From the NCBI GenBank assembly GCA_028023455.1, contig JAQFVV010012418.1, forward strand, positions 5,885,244 through 5,949,243: 64,000 bases of DNA, in the 5' to 3' direction. The stretch is from Epiperipatus broadwayi (taxonomy: Eukaryota; Onychophora; Udeonychophora; Euonychophora; Peripatidae). The position numbers and the translations under genes are program-made. Position 1 is the stretch's first letter; every line of letters begins with the position of its first letter. Below the pieces are notes generated by a model, which did not search any database, was not told the origin of the DNA, and saw only the letters and a list, made by a program, of their open reading frames with translations. Below, piece by piece: positions 10,926 through 20,260 of the stretch.

Positions 10926-12412
10926 AATAAATAATTTTGTTCTGTTTGAAACTTAATATTTTTGTCCAGTGTTTTGATTTGTTCAATAAATGTTATTTGG
11001 TTTCAGAATATTATTACAAAACATTCTAGATCTTATTTTTTTCTGTTTCAAAATAAATATTTATTTAATCTGATGGCTCTGGCATCCGGAATAGCAAGTG
11101 TCATTAAAAATTTTTATTTTTTATTTTCCAGGTGTTTGTATTTTATCAATTGAAAATATGATAACCTTTATATTTATAATTTTGAACTTTTATAATTATT
11201 TCCATATACAATATTAATTTTATAGAAATTAACCAATCAGGGGAATCTATATATCAATATGCTGTATTTGAAATATTATTTCTTAATTATAATATTTGAT
11301 ATATTATGAAGAAACAATATTATGGAAAATAATAATAAGGGAAAAATTAATATTACATAATAAATAATATTAATAAAAAAATTTATTTTGACAGTCTCAT
11401 AGATAATAGAGATATCACAGATTTGGGATGTGTTACATAAATTTGGATTTTATTTAAAAATTGTTTAAATATGCAAGGATTTATTAATGTTAAATTATTT
11501 AAAGGGGGTGGGTGTACAAAAATAAAATTTCAATTGATTTTCTTTAAAAAGTGAACAATATTTTTTCATTTTCTTAAAATATAAAGAATGAATATAAGAA
11601 AAATATTTATAATATTATAAATGATAAATTACTACTTTTAATTAGTTTATAAAGGAAAAAGAAAAATTTATATACTTAGGGAGAGAGAGAGAGAGGCTAT
11701 TTTTTTAAAAAAAAAAAAAATTACAGAAAGAATAAAAAGAAAACCAATGTCATTAGATTTATGGAAAGGTTTGAAATTTTTGTATCTAAATATTTGAGCA
11801 TATATAGAAAAACAGAATAATAAACATAAAAACAATAGGCTTATATAGAAATATATGACTTAGATTAATTTGAATATAAATAATATGACTTATATTAATT
11901 TGAATATACATAAAAAAAATTCTAATTACAAACATATGGTAAATGCTATTGAAAATATTCTTTGAAAATTTAAATGGTCCTATAACAAATAATGAAGTAA
12001 CAGGCTTTTTAAATTTTATATATGTGAAATTTAATAATAAATAATAAATTTTTTTTTCTAAAGGTCTTAAATACATTCTTTTTATTTATATAAGCTGCAA
12101 ATGTAAATGATGATGAAAAAAGAATAAAATATAGTGGCAAGGTCATAAGATCAGTTCATATATTCTTAAGCTTACTGAATGTGATGTCATTGAATCTTAA
12201 GCTATTTTTATCCTAGTTAATTAACAGCATAAGAGTGATAGCTTTTTGAATAGAAGGCAAAATTGAATGTTGAGATATATAATGGCGATTCTAATTTGCA
12301 GTCTGCTTTATTTAATAAATTAAAAGATTATAAAAGACATTATCTATTATCACTTAGGTTGGGGATTGAAAGTGAATGAATGGTAACAGACATTCTAAGA
12401 AAAATATTTTAT
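10926..12412. other. Intron sequence
   Basis: AT-rich, with a short GA repeat near 11680-11695. The 96-codon minus-strand frame at 11786-12076 is hydrophobic, AT-driven sequence lying over tandem-like 'atgacttatattaatttgaatata' DNA. I do not call it a gene. Confidence 0.45.
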
Positions 12413-12580
12413 TGTGCCCTGCTTGGTTTAGTGCGGTGGTAGAGTGGAAAATTCTGCTGCTGAAAATCCATAGATCATAGGATTCATTCTCTCACTTCTA
12501 ATGTTCAAACTTCTTATGAACTTTTGAAAAATAAGCCATCTGATTATTTTCATAGTGAATTTGAGCATTATTTTTATAGG
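12413..12580 (+). repeat. tRNA-derived SINE-like repeat, copy 2
   Basis: It has the same head as copy 1: the A-box-like TGGTTTAGTGCGGTGG at 12424-12439, a decayed B box GGATTCATTCT at 12480-12490, and the shared 'gaacttttga' and 'catctgattatt' tail pieces. Two dispersed copies with the same body support a SINE family rather than tRNA genes. Confidence 0.6.
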
Positions 12581-13368
12581 AGAGATTATCTCAAAGATAT
12601 TCTAAAGAGGTATAATATTTTTTCTTTCATTGAAGTATATATTATGTAGGTAAAATACAATGCTACAAATACATGGTCTAAAGTTTTTCAGAAAGAAAAG
12701 TTTGTTGCAGAAAAAATTTAAAAGATGTTATATAAATGAACATATTTGTGATTCATGGATTAACTTAATATTGATTACTTTTATTATCTTACATATTATA
12801 TTTTGTTTCATTTATTGATATAATACATGTAATTATATAGTTTCTTATTTTACATTTTTATAATTAATTCTTTAAATATATATTATGAGCATCTTTAATA
12901 ATAGATTTTTGGATAGGTCATAGTTTAAATTAATATTCTTTAAGTTTAAAATGATATTTGCATTGAAAAAAAAGATCCATTCAAAATATAATGGTATTGG
13001 GTTTTTTTTACATATAACTACTACTCATGCTAAACATCAATAATTATTAAAGACTAAAATTACAATTTGAATTTTCAAGTTTGTCATGTACTGAGGCATG
13101 CAATCTCATAAGGAGTGTGAGTTTACTAAAACAAAGAATTGTGATTTGATTTCAGACAGGGATGCTAATATTAATGATTTGATTAAAAGAAAACATAGCA
13201 TTCTTTGGTTGGCAGAATAATAAGTTGAATATGGAGCTTCATGTGCATTTTAAATATTTAAAAATAGAAGTTCCATAAATGTTAATAAAGGCTTAAAAAT
13301 GTTGGTGGATTAAAACTGTATATAATCAGTTGCTAATCAGATTCCTTTAGATCTTTTTTTGAAACAGA
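12581..13368. other. Intron sequence
   Basis: No feature that I can support, up to the target duplication of the Gypsy element. Confidence 0.45.
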
Positions 13369-13374
13369 GAAAGT

Positions 13375-14080
13375 TCAGTGTCCAGCGGCACTCTATTGCT
13401 CGCTGGATTGCAACTATCAATAACACAATATAAAATAATTAATGAGGCAGACCGGCAAGTAGGTTTAAATAACGAAGATTTATTTAAAGGTTTATATATA
13501 TGTTAATCACTATTAATATATACAAAGTACGAATAATATATACACGCTAATATTATTATATATAAATAAGGGGCCCGAAGGCAGAGTAAAATAATAAAGA
13601 GATCGGTACGACCTGTTATAGTTCCCTAGGTTTACTTTGGCACGTCCGGAGGTAAACCTCTCCGCAAGGCTAGGTGAAGCAAAGGAGCTGACTGGAGCAC
13701 CCGAGGAAATGGCACATCTACCTTTCAAGCGCTTCACTTAGCAAGTGTCCTCTCTCAGTTCAATATTAGATCCATTACTTGTCACACCTTTATTTTGGAG
13801 TACCCTCCCTTCATTGGCCATCCACTGTCCACGTGGTGGTCATCTCTTTAGTTCTTATAGGATCCCTGATTAGATAATGTCACGCCTTTAACATTGTCTA
13901 TTCTAAGCAATAGCTTTGTTTACATTATCCAATCCTTCTTGATAAATTACTTTATAGTTTAGCGCTAATATCATTTAATTATTTACAAAACACAATTAGC
14001 GATCCGTTAGTTTTACATTTATTTTTATTATTGGTTAAACGTATTTTTTTCTATATATGCACATACACACACATGTAGCA
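13375..14080 (-). repeat. 3' LTR of the Mag-like element
   Basis: In element orientation it begins TGCTACATGTG and ends CACTGA. It is nearly identical to 16376-17081; differences include positions in the 'agcacc(c/t)gagg' and 'catcc(a/g)ctgtcc' contexts. Confidence 0.9.
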
Positions 14081-14082
14081 TA

Positions 14083-14090
14083 CCTCCCCC
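14083..14090 (-). other. Polypurine tract
   Basis: On the minus strand GGGGGAGG lies two bases before the 3' LTR. This is the usual plus-strand priming site for Ty3/Gypsy elements. Confidence 0.7.
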
Positions 14091-14108
14091 AAGTTCAGAG
14101 ATAGCGTT

Positions 14109-14549
14109 TTAGTTTGTTGATTTTTTTTTTTTTTCCGAACTTAGCACATAATCACTGAGGTGGGAGGGAATTTTACTTTCCCTCTTAGAACGTTGGGGGA
14201 TGTCCAATTCCGCGTCTGGAGCATCATCTTTTCTCGGAAATGGCTGCGGCATTTGTTGTATACTTTCGTCTTTACGCAATTGATTTATGTGTTTGCGTAA
14301 CTCTCTTCCGTTCTCCATTCGTACAGCAACCACTTGCTTACTTAAATGTCGCACAATTTCCGCTTTAATCCAGAATCTATCCTGATTATTTCTAACCCAT
14401 ACGCGGTCTTGTGGTGAGAATTTATAATTTCTGCCTGAAGGTACTTCGGTGTCCTTCGTTGGTATAATTTTGTCAAGCTTTGTTCGCAGTCTACGACCTA
14501 GATATTTCTCTGCGGGTGATTTACCCGACTTAGCTGTAGGCGTAGAGTG
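14109..14549 (-). pseudogene. Integrase C-terminal remnant of the Mag-like element
   Basis: Directly after the deletion point, one frame runs from 14549 to the stop at 14109. It contains TGKSPAE-like wording (SGKSPAEKYLGRRLRT), then RNYKFSPQDRVWVRNN and a basic tail with RSKRESKIPSHLSDYV. This is the region after the DDE core in Mag-like integrases: the GKSPAEllfGRrlrt block followed by the chromodomain-like/SH3 end. A TAA precedes it in frame, so it is not joined in frame to the RT part. The DDE catalytic residues are gone. Confidence 0.8.
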
Positions 14550-15441
14550 TTAGAATGTTCGCAGCTTTGTTGGTCACTGGGATTTGGTGGAAGGCCGAGT
14601 TGAGGTCTAATTTTGAAAAATATTTAGACTTTTGGAGCGACGCTATGATTTCTCTTGAGTTAGGAACGGGGTATGCGTGTTTGTTTAGTGCTTTATTGAC
14701 TGATACACGGTAATCGCCGCACAAACGTATTTGTCCATTTGGCTTGGTTATTACAACCAGTGGGGTAGCCCACTCGGCTTCTTCTGTTGCTTCAAGCACG
14801 CCATCTTTAACCAATTGCTTTATTTCCTCCGCTATTTTTTCTTTCTGAGCGTACGGAATCTTTCGTGGTCTACAAATTATAGGCACTGCTTCGGGTGATA
14901 ATTCTAATGAAACTGGTTTTGTTTTTATTCTTCCCGGTTCTCCATCGAAAAGTTTAGGAAAACACTGTCTGATGTTTTTTTCAATGTCAATATTTTTGAC
15001 CCAAGCAATTTTTATTCCCAGTTGCTGAAACCAATCACGGCCAATTAGAGGATTTATAGGGGCGTGTACTATATATAACGGCAATGTAACTATTTTTTTC
15101 GCATTGTTTGAAGTAATTGGAGCCTCAATTACTCCTTTAATTTTTATAGCGTTACCATTGACGTCTCGAGCCTTCAGATTCGTACGCATCAGTCTAGGTG
15201 GCTGTCTCATATCTGCCACAATGGTTTTCCAATCTTTAATGGACAGTAACGACACCCCACTACCGCTGTCAATTTCCATCGATAGGGGTTTTCCGTAAAT
15301 TTTGACAGTTATTTCGAATTTCTGTGATTGGTCCGAAGACACATTATTAATTGCCGAAAATTCCTCTTGTTTATATTTTCTCGTAACGCTCTCTTGGCTG
15401 TTATTCTTTGTATAATTATCGTATTTTTTATTTCTGCACAT
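14530..15441 (-). pseudogene. Pol N-terminal part: protease and truncated RT (Mag-like)
   Basis: The protein starts just after the Gag zinc knuckles, in the -1 frame relative to Gag. The aspartic protease motif MEIDSGSGVSLLS (residues about 55-67) and NPLIGRDWFQQLGI follow. The RT begins with KIPYAQKEKI, TPLVVITKPNGQIRLCGDYR and FSKLDLNSAFHQIPV. The reading then stops after AANILTLYAYS because sequence from mid-RT onward has been deleted; the join is near 14550. The YxDD box, RNase H and the integrase core are absent. Length is 303 residues against more than 1,000 for a full pol of this group. Confidence 0.85.
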
Positions 15442-16169
15442 TTTTTTTCCCAGTGGCCGAATTTATTGCAGTGTTTACAGCGTTGGTCTTTATAAAAACA
15501 GTCACGTGCCATGTGACCTAGTTTTCCGCAGCAAAAACACTTAATTCGACTTTTCTTAATGTCTGTTGTTCCACTTTGATCAGGCACCCTTCTATCTGGT
15601 TTGTCTACTTTGTGGACTTCATAAGGATCGTTGTCCGCTATTTTCATGGCCGCAAATTCCTTTGATTGCTGCAACACGAGTTCGTGAGCTATACCACGTT
15701 TGATAGCTACTTTATAGTTAATATCCATATCTGCCAATAACTGCTGTCTCAGACTATCACTGCTCATTCCACATAAAAATTGTTCGAGGAGGGCTTCCTC
15801 CAGGTATGAATCGTAGACGCAGTTTTTTGCGAGTTCTCGCAGGGCAGTATCATAATCTTGTGTCCGCTCGTTCTTGCCTTGGCGGCGATTTCTAAAGTGG
15901 AGTCTGGCAATGTGTCTAGACTCACGAGGATTAAAATAGTCGGTCAAACGATCTTTGACCTGTTCAAATGTTAATTCTTCCGGGGTTTTAGGTTCACAGA
16001 GCCTATTTGCGATCTGGATTACTCCTTTTCCAGCGAAACACAATAAGGTCGCTGTTTTGCTTTTATCGTCTTTTACTCTGTTAATAATTAACAGTTTTTC
16101 AATTTGTTGGACGTACAGGGGCCACTCACTTGCCTCTCTGACGTCAAATTCGGATATTGCCGGCTGCAT
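15309..16169 (-). CDS. gag: Gag polyprotein (Mag-like Ty3/Gypsy)
   Basis: An intact 286-residue frame. The N-terminal two thirds are helical capsid-like sequence (WPLYVQQIEKLL, DRLTDYFNPRESRHIARLHF, LLEQFLCGM). The C-terminus carries two CCHC zinc knuckles, CFCCGKLGHMARDC and CKHCNKFGHWEKKC, for RNA binding. It starts with ATG a short way downstream of the primer-binding site. A run of eight A (15441-15448, minus strand) directly after the second knuckle gives a slippery A-AAA-AAA in the Gag frame, and pol continues in the -1 frame there. Gag overlaps pol by 133 bases. Since Gag is intact, this copy could still make particles. Confidence 0.88.
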   Translation of the reverse strand: MQPAISEFDVREASEWPLYVQQIEKLLIINRVKDDKSKTATLLCFAGKGVIQIANRLCEPKTPEELTFEQVKDRLTDYFNPRESRHIARLHFRNRRQGKNERTQDYDTALRELAKNCVYDSYLEEALLEQFLCGMSSDSLRQQLLADMDINYKVAIKRGIAHELVLQQSKEFAAMKIADNDPYEVHKVDKPDRRVPDQSGTTDIKKSRIKCFCCGKLGHMARDCFYKDQRCKHCNKFGHWEKKCAEIKNTIIIQRITAKRALRENINKRNFRQLIMCLRTNHRNSK

Positions 16170-16355
16170 TACGGTACTTAGTCAATTTAACAAAAATATA
16201 AAAATTTTACGATAACTTAGTCAATTTAACGAAATATAAAAATATTTTTCTTAGTAGTTTTATCTCCTCACGAAATCAAATAATTAGACGCCAACGTATT
16301 CGGCTGTCGATGCGTTGATTGTTATTACTGAGAATTACACCGTTGAGGTTCGTAA

Positions 16356-16373
16356 TCAACTGTAACTGCGCCA
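16356..16373 (-). other. Primer-binding site
   Basis: On the minus strand, immediately downstream of the 5' LTR, TGGCGCAGTTACAG begins with the TGG complementary to a tRNA CCA end. The TGGCGCAGT start resembles tRNA-Ser-primed elements, but the tRNA is not certain. Confidence 0.6.
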
Positions 16374-16375
16374 AT

Positions 16376-17081
16376 TCAGTGTCCAGCGGCACTCTATTGC
16401 TCGCTGGATTGCAACTATCAATAACACAATATAAAATAATTAATGAGGCAGACCGGCAAGTAGGTTTAAATAACGAAGATTTATTTAAAGGTTTATATAT
16501 ATGTTAATCACTATTAATATATACAAAGTACGAATAATATATACACGCTAATATTATTATATATAAATAAGGGGCCCGAAGGCAGAGTAAAATAATAAAG
16601 AGATCGGTACGACCTGTTATAGTTCCCTAGGTTTACTTTGGCACGTCCGGAGGTAAACCTCTCCGCAAGGCTAGGTGAAGCAAAGGAGCTGACTGGAGCA
16701 CCTGAGGAAATGGCACATCTACCTTTCAAGCGCTTCACTTAGCAAGTGTCCTCTCTCAGTTCAATATTAGATCCATTACTTGTCACGCCTTTATTTTGGA
16801 GTAGCCTCCCTTCATTGGCCATCCGCTGTCCACGTGGTGGTCATCTCTTTAGTTCTTATAGGATCCCTGATTAGATAATGTCACGCCTTTAACATTGTCT
16901 ATTCTAAGCAATAGCTTTGTTTACATTATCCAATCCTTCTTGATAAATTACTTTATAGTTTAGCGCTAATATCATTTAATTATTTACAAAACACAATTAG
17001 CGATCCGTTAGTTTTACATTTATTTTTATTATTGGTTAAACGTATTTTTTTCTATACATGCACATACACACACATGTAGCA
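16376..17081 (-). repeat. 5' LTR of the Mag-like element
   Basis: A 706-bp direct copy of 13375-14080, about 99% identical by eye. It should contain the element's promoter; I did not identify a clear TATA box. Confidence 0.9.
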
Positions 17082-17087
17082 GAAAGT

Positions 17088-18497
17088 AACATATGAATAT
17101 GAAAAAATGATTAATATTGATGTCAATATTAATCAGTTTTCAGATTCTGTGTTTCTGGGTCATGAGTTAAATTATTTCAGCATTCTCTGTATGTATATAT
17201 ATATATTTGTTGTTTAAATATTAATTTAGTGAGAACAAGTATTCATTATACTGTTTAATAATTCTATAAGCTTTCATTGTATCTCTCTATATACAAAAGA
17301 AAATTTGATCTTGTGAATACATTGTTAGGATAAAAATTATGTAGTTTTGATGACAATATTAATTAAAAACATAAAGCATACAAAAAGAAAAAAAGATGTA
17401 AATTGAAATGTAAAAGAAAGGATAAAAGAAAGAAAAGAGGAAATAATGCATAATTCATAAGAGTAACAATTTGATATTGCAGATCATAAACCTTCCATTT
17501 GTAGAAAGCAAACAAGGCAAGAAGAAAAATATCATTTCAAATATAACAGTGTTTACTCATCATCCAATTAATTTATTAACAATTTATCAACTTATTTTAA
17601 ATTAAAAATAATAATTATAATTGACAAAAAGCTTCAGGTGGAACAAGAGAAACACTTTGCATTTTCTAAACCAAAGTATAAAGAGTTGTGTATTGCAATA
17701 TTAATGATATTTGGTTATTTTCTCATGGCTTACCACACGACTGTAAAGAATGACCTACAAGGAGTAATCTTTAATTAAATTCTTGATTATACTTAAGAAA
17801 TCACACAGTCTACAATAAGTCTATTATGTATGCCACACATAAGAAATAGGTTATAGATGAATTTTAAAATAAACAGGTAAGATATGAATTTAGAAAAGAT
17901 ATTTCTTGATTTAATATCTACTGCCATTGATTTATTAATCTAATCACTTTATCATTGCTCAAAAGCATCAATATAGAAATTTCAACCGCTTGTCTACTTT
18001 TTTTCAGAATCTTCATCAGAAGGCTAATATGACAAAAAAATTTTAAACATAAATTGGAATTTTTTTATTTATTACATGAAGCCACATTTGTTCGAATACA
18101 TTTGTGTTTTAATTTCTGTACAGCTACTTAGCTTATGCATATATGTTTATCACCTTAAGATTAATAGGTTAAAATATGCTATAGAAAGTAGGTGTTCTAT
18201 TTTCACTTACAACTTTTAGCCTTTCAACATTGGCAATGTAAAATCGTGATATGAAAAGAACATTTATGAGTTAAATTATGCATCACTTTAAAATGATATT
18301 GTAATTATATAAATACTTATTTTTTTATTTGTTTAAGTCTCTAAGTATTTCTGTTCAATAAAAACATTTTAAACCAAATAAAAATAAATGCATATGATAA
18401 ATTTAGTATTTTTAATCTATCCTTTCACTCTCTCTTTTGCCTAAATAAAACAAAATAAATATAAAATTATAGATCTGTTTTATTTATGTGTTTTAAG
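17088..18497. other. Intron sequence
   Basis: AT-rich. Nothing that I can support as a gene or repeat. Confidence 0.45.
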
Positions 18498-18567
18498 GGT
18501 ATAACAACATGTCCAAAACCTTCTGTTGATGGAAAATATAATTCACCTCATACCTTTTCTGATACAG
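18498..18567 (+). CDS. PLXDC-like protein, linker exon
   Basis: A 70-bp exon between TTTTAAG (18491-18497) and GTAAAT (18568). It starts in phase 0, matching the end of the PSI exon, and leaves one base that completes a codon with the two leading bases of the exon at 26063. The peptide GITTCPKPSVDGKYNSPHT and the following residues have one cysteine, which probably finishes the PSI module, and a polar juxtamembrane linker. The exon is short, so identification rests on frame continuity and position more than on sequence. Confidence 0.65.
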
Positions 18568-18802
18568 GTAAATATGCATTTTTAAACACACACACATATA
18601 TATATATTTACTTATTTATATAACACACACACACACACATATATACTTTCTTACAAATTCTGAACTGACAGCATTCTACAAATGAAAAAGATACTTAAAC
18701 AAAGCAAAACTCTCCATACAGTAGTGCCATCTTGTGCCAACCAGAGCAATCGATGGATGCCAGAAGGCTTGTGTATAAAATCCTTATCTAGTGCCTACTC
18801 AT

Positions 18803-18857
18803 CCAATATCCCCAGACTAGTTTTTGGCTTGTGGCCTTCGTCAGTGAGGAGCCTTGG
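18803..18857 (-). ncRNA. Hammerhead ribozyme motif, left arm (G12 lost)
   Basis: It is the same 55-nt length and layout as the right-arm copy: CCAA stem strand, TCCTCA, CTGACGA, GGC-CACAA-GCC stem-loop, TA, GTC, TGGGGA and TTGG. The only core change is AAAAC in place of GAAAC, which removes the catalytic G12, so this copy should be inactive. Confidence 0.6.
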
Positions 18858-19608
18858 ATCTGAGAGCACTGCACCTAGATCTTAGGATCTAATGCAATCC
18901 TCCAGCAGCCACCTTTTAACTCTACTTAACTACAAAACTATGAGAATGAAATTGAAAACACAATAATATTTTCAATCTAAGCTCAATAGCTTATATAGTC
19001 ATATGGGTCTGAACTCAATTCAGCATCCATACATTTTTGTGTCTTTGACTCTTTAACAACTATAGCCACCACTATCCTATTAGGCAGGATTGGTGTTAAA
19101 CCACTAAACATCACATGATCACTATCTCATACTAGCACATAATTGTTATTAAACAAAGCAAAACTCTCCATACAGTAGCGCCATCTTGTGCCAACAAGAG
19201 CAATCAATGGATGCCAGAAGGCTTGTGCATAAAATCCCTATCTAGTGCCTACTCATCCATTAATTGCTTTTGTTGGCACAAGATGACACTACTGTATGGA
19301 TGTTTTGCTTTGTTTAATAACAATTATGTGCTAGTATGAGATAGTGATCATGTGATGTTTAATGGTTTAACACCAATCCTGCCTAATAGGATAGTGGTGG
19401 CTATGGTTGTTAAAGAGCCAAAGACACCAAAATGTATGGGTGCTGAATTGAGTTCAGACCCATATGACTATATAAGCTATTGAGCTTAGATTGAAAATAT
19501 TATTGTGTTTTCAATTTCATTCTCATAGTTTTGTAGTTAAGTAGAGTTAAAAGGTGGCTGCTGGAGGGTTGCATTAGATCCTAAGATGTAGGTGCAGTGC
19601 TCTCAGAT

Positions 19609-19663
19609 CCAAGGCTCCTCACTGACGAAGGCCACAAGCCAGAAACTAGTCTGGGGATATTGG
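19609..19663 (+). ncRNA. Type I hammerhead ribozyme, complete core (family A)
   Basis: Self-cleaving RNA motif, 55 nt. Stem I outer: CCAA (19609-19612) with TTGG (19660-19663). Stem I inner: TCCTCA (19616-19621) with TGGGGA (19652-19657), including one G-U pair, with an internal loop GGC/TA between the two. Core: CTGACGA (19622-19628). Stem II: GGC-CACAA-GCC flanked by an A/A mismatch. Then GAAAC (19642-19646), a two-base loop TA, and GTC (19649-19651). Cleavage is predicted between 19651 and 19652. Stem III is only the A-U and C-G pairs, as in the minimal hammerheads of animal retrozymes and Penelope-like elements, which usually act as tandem dimers. Every invariant core base is present. Confidence 0.78.
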
Positions 19664-20029
19664 ATGAGTAGGCACTAGATAGGGATTTTATGCACAAGCC
19701 TTCTGGCATTCATTGATTGCTCTTGTTGGCACAAGATGGCACTACTGTATGGAGAGTTTTGCTTTGTTTATTAACAATTATATGCTAGTATGAGATAGTG
19801 ATCATGTGATGAAAAAGATACTTGTTTTTTGGGTTTACAAATTTTACATGTTTCATGATAAATATAAATGAAAATAGTAAACTCATTTAAACTATTTTAA
19901 TATTAAGTACAAAGAAATAGATGGGGTAAAGACTCGACCAATTGCAAAAGAAGAAAGAAGAAATAATTTGAGGCTGTTTGAAAACAGATTAGAAACAGAA
20001 CTATTGAAAAGAATAAGCAAAAAAAAAAT

Positions 20030-20260
20030 ATTAAAAAATTTCTTTAATAAATAAAGGAAAAGTCAAACTGGATTGAACATATACTTAATAAGAATTGTAA
20101 TGAACATATTGGAAAGAACCGATGAGAGTGAAGAAGTAGAAGAAAAAGTTGATAAATGACCTAGAAGAGATGTAGCTGTGTGCTTTGCTTTGAATTACAT
20201 GGGGAAAATAGTCCAGAATGATATGCACAACCAGTTCTTTAACAGATAATTAATGATAAT
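20030..20260 (+). pseudogene. LINE 3'-end relic
   Basis: The reading SNWIEHILNKNCNEHIGKN near 20062-20118 matches the widespread LINE C-terminal phrase 'RKSNWIGHILRRNCLLKHvIEGK', followed by basic residues from a GRRGRRR-like segment broken by stops. Only this terminal scrap is recognisable. Confidence 0.55.

Larger units (their letters stand above)
13375..17081 (-). mobile_element. Mag-like Ty3/Gypsy LTR retrotransposon, internally deleted
   Basis: The element is 3,707 bp, transcribed on the minus strand, and flanked by the 6-bp direct repeat GAAAGT (13369-13374 and 17082-17087). It contains two 706-bp LTRs, a primer-binding site, gag, protease, the first part of RT, the last part of integrase and a polypurine tract. 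Everything from mid-RT through RNase H and the integrase core is missing. The LTRs differ at only about five positions, so insertion was recent. The copy cannot encode a full pol and would need enzymes supplied in trans. Placement in the Mag-like branch rests on the Gag and RT wording and the paired zinc knuckles, and is moderately sure. Confidence 0.9.
18697..19808. mobile_element. Family A hammerhead 'retrozyme-like' insertion, copy A3
   Basis: This is the best-preserved member, 1,112 bp. It is flanked by the 15-bp direct repeat ATGAAAAAGATACTT (18682-18696 and 19809-19823). Layout: one full forward unit (18697-19150), a partial second forward unit (19151-19258), a partial inverted unit (19260 to about 19312), a full inverted unit (about 19313-19766), and the first part of another inverted unit. 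The same landmark recurs after 454 bp in the forward half (18711 and 19165) and after 453 bp in the inverted half (19291 and 19744). The halves pair as a long palindrome around a loop of about 50 bp. Each full unit holds one hammerhead motif, on the minus strand in the left half and the plus strand in the right half. It encodes no protein. Confidence 0.8.

Noticed and set aside
11786-12076. 96-codon minus-strand hydrophobic frame
   Set aside because: It lies over AT-rich, partly repetitive DNA, and the repeated ISHI/QIN pattern comes from the DNA repeat.
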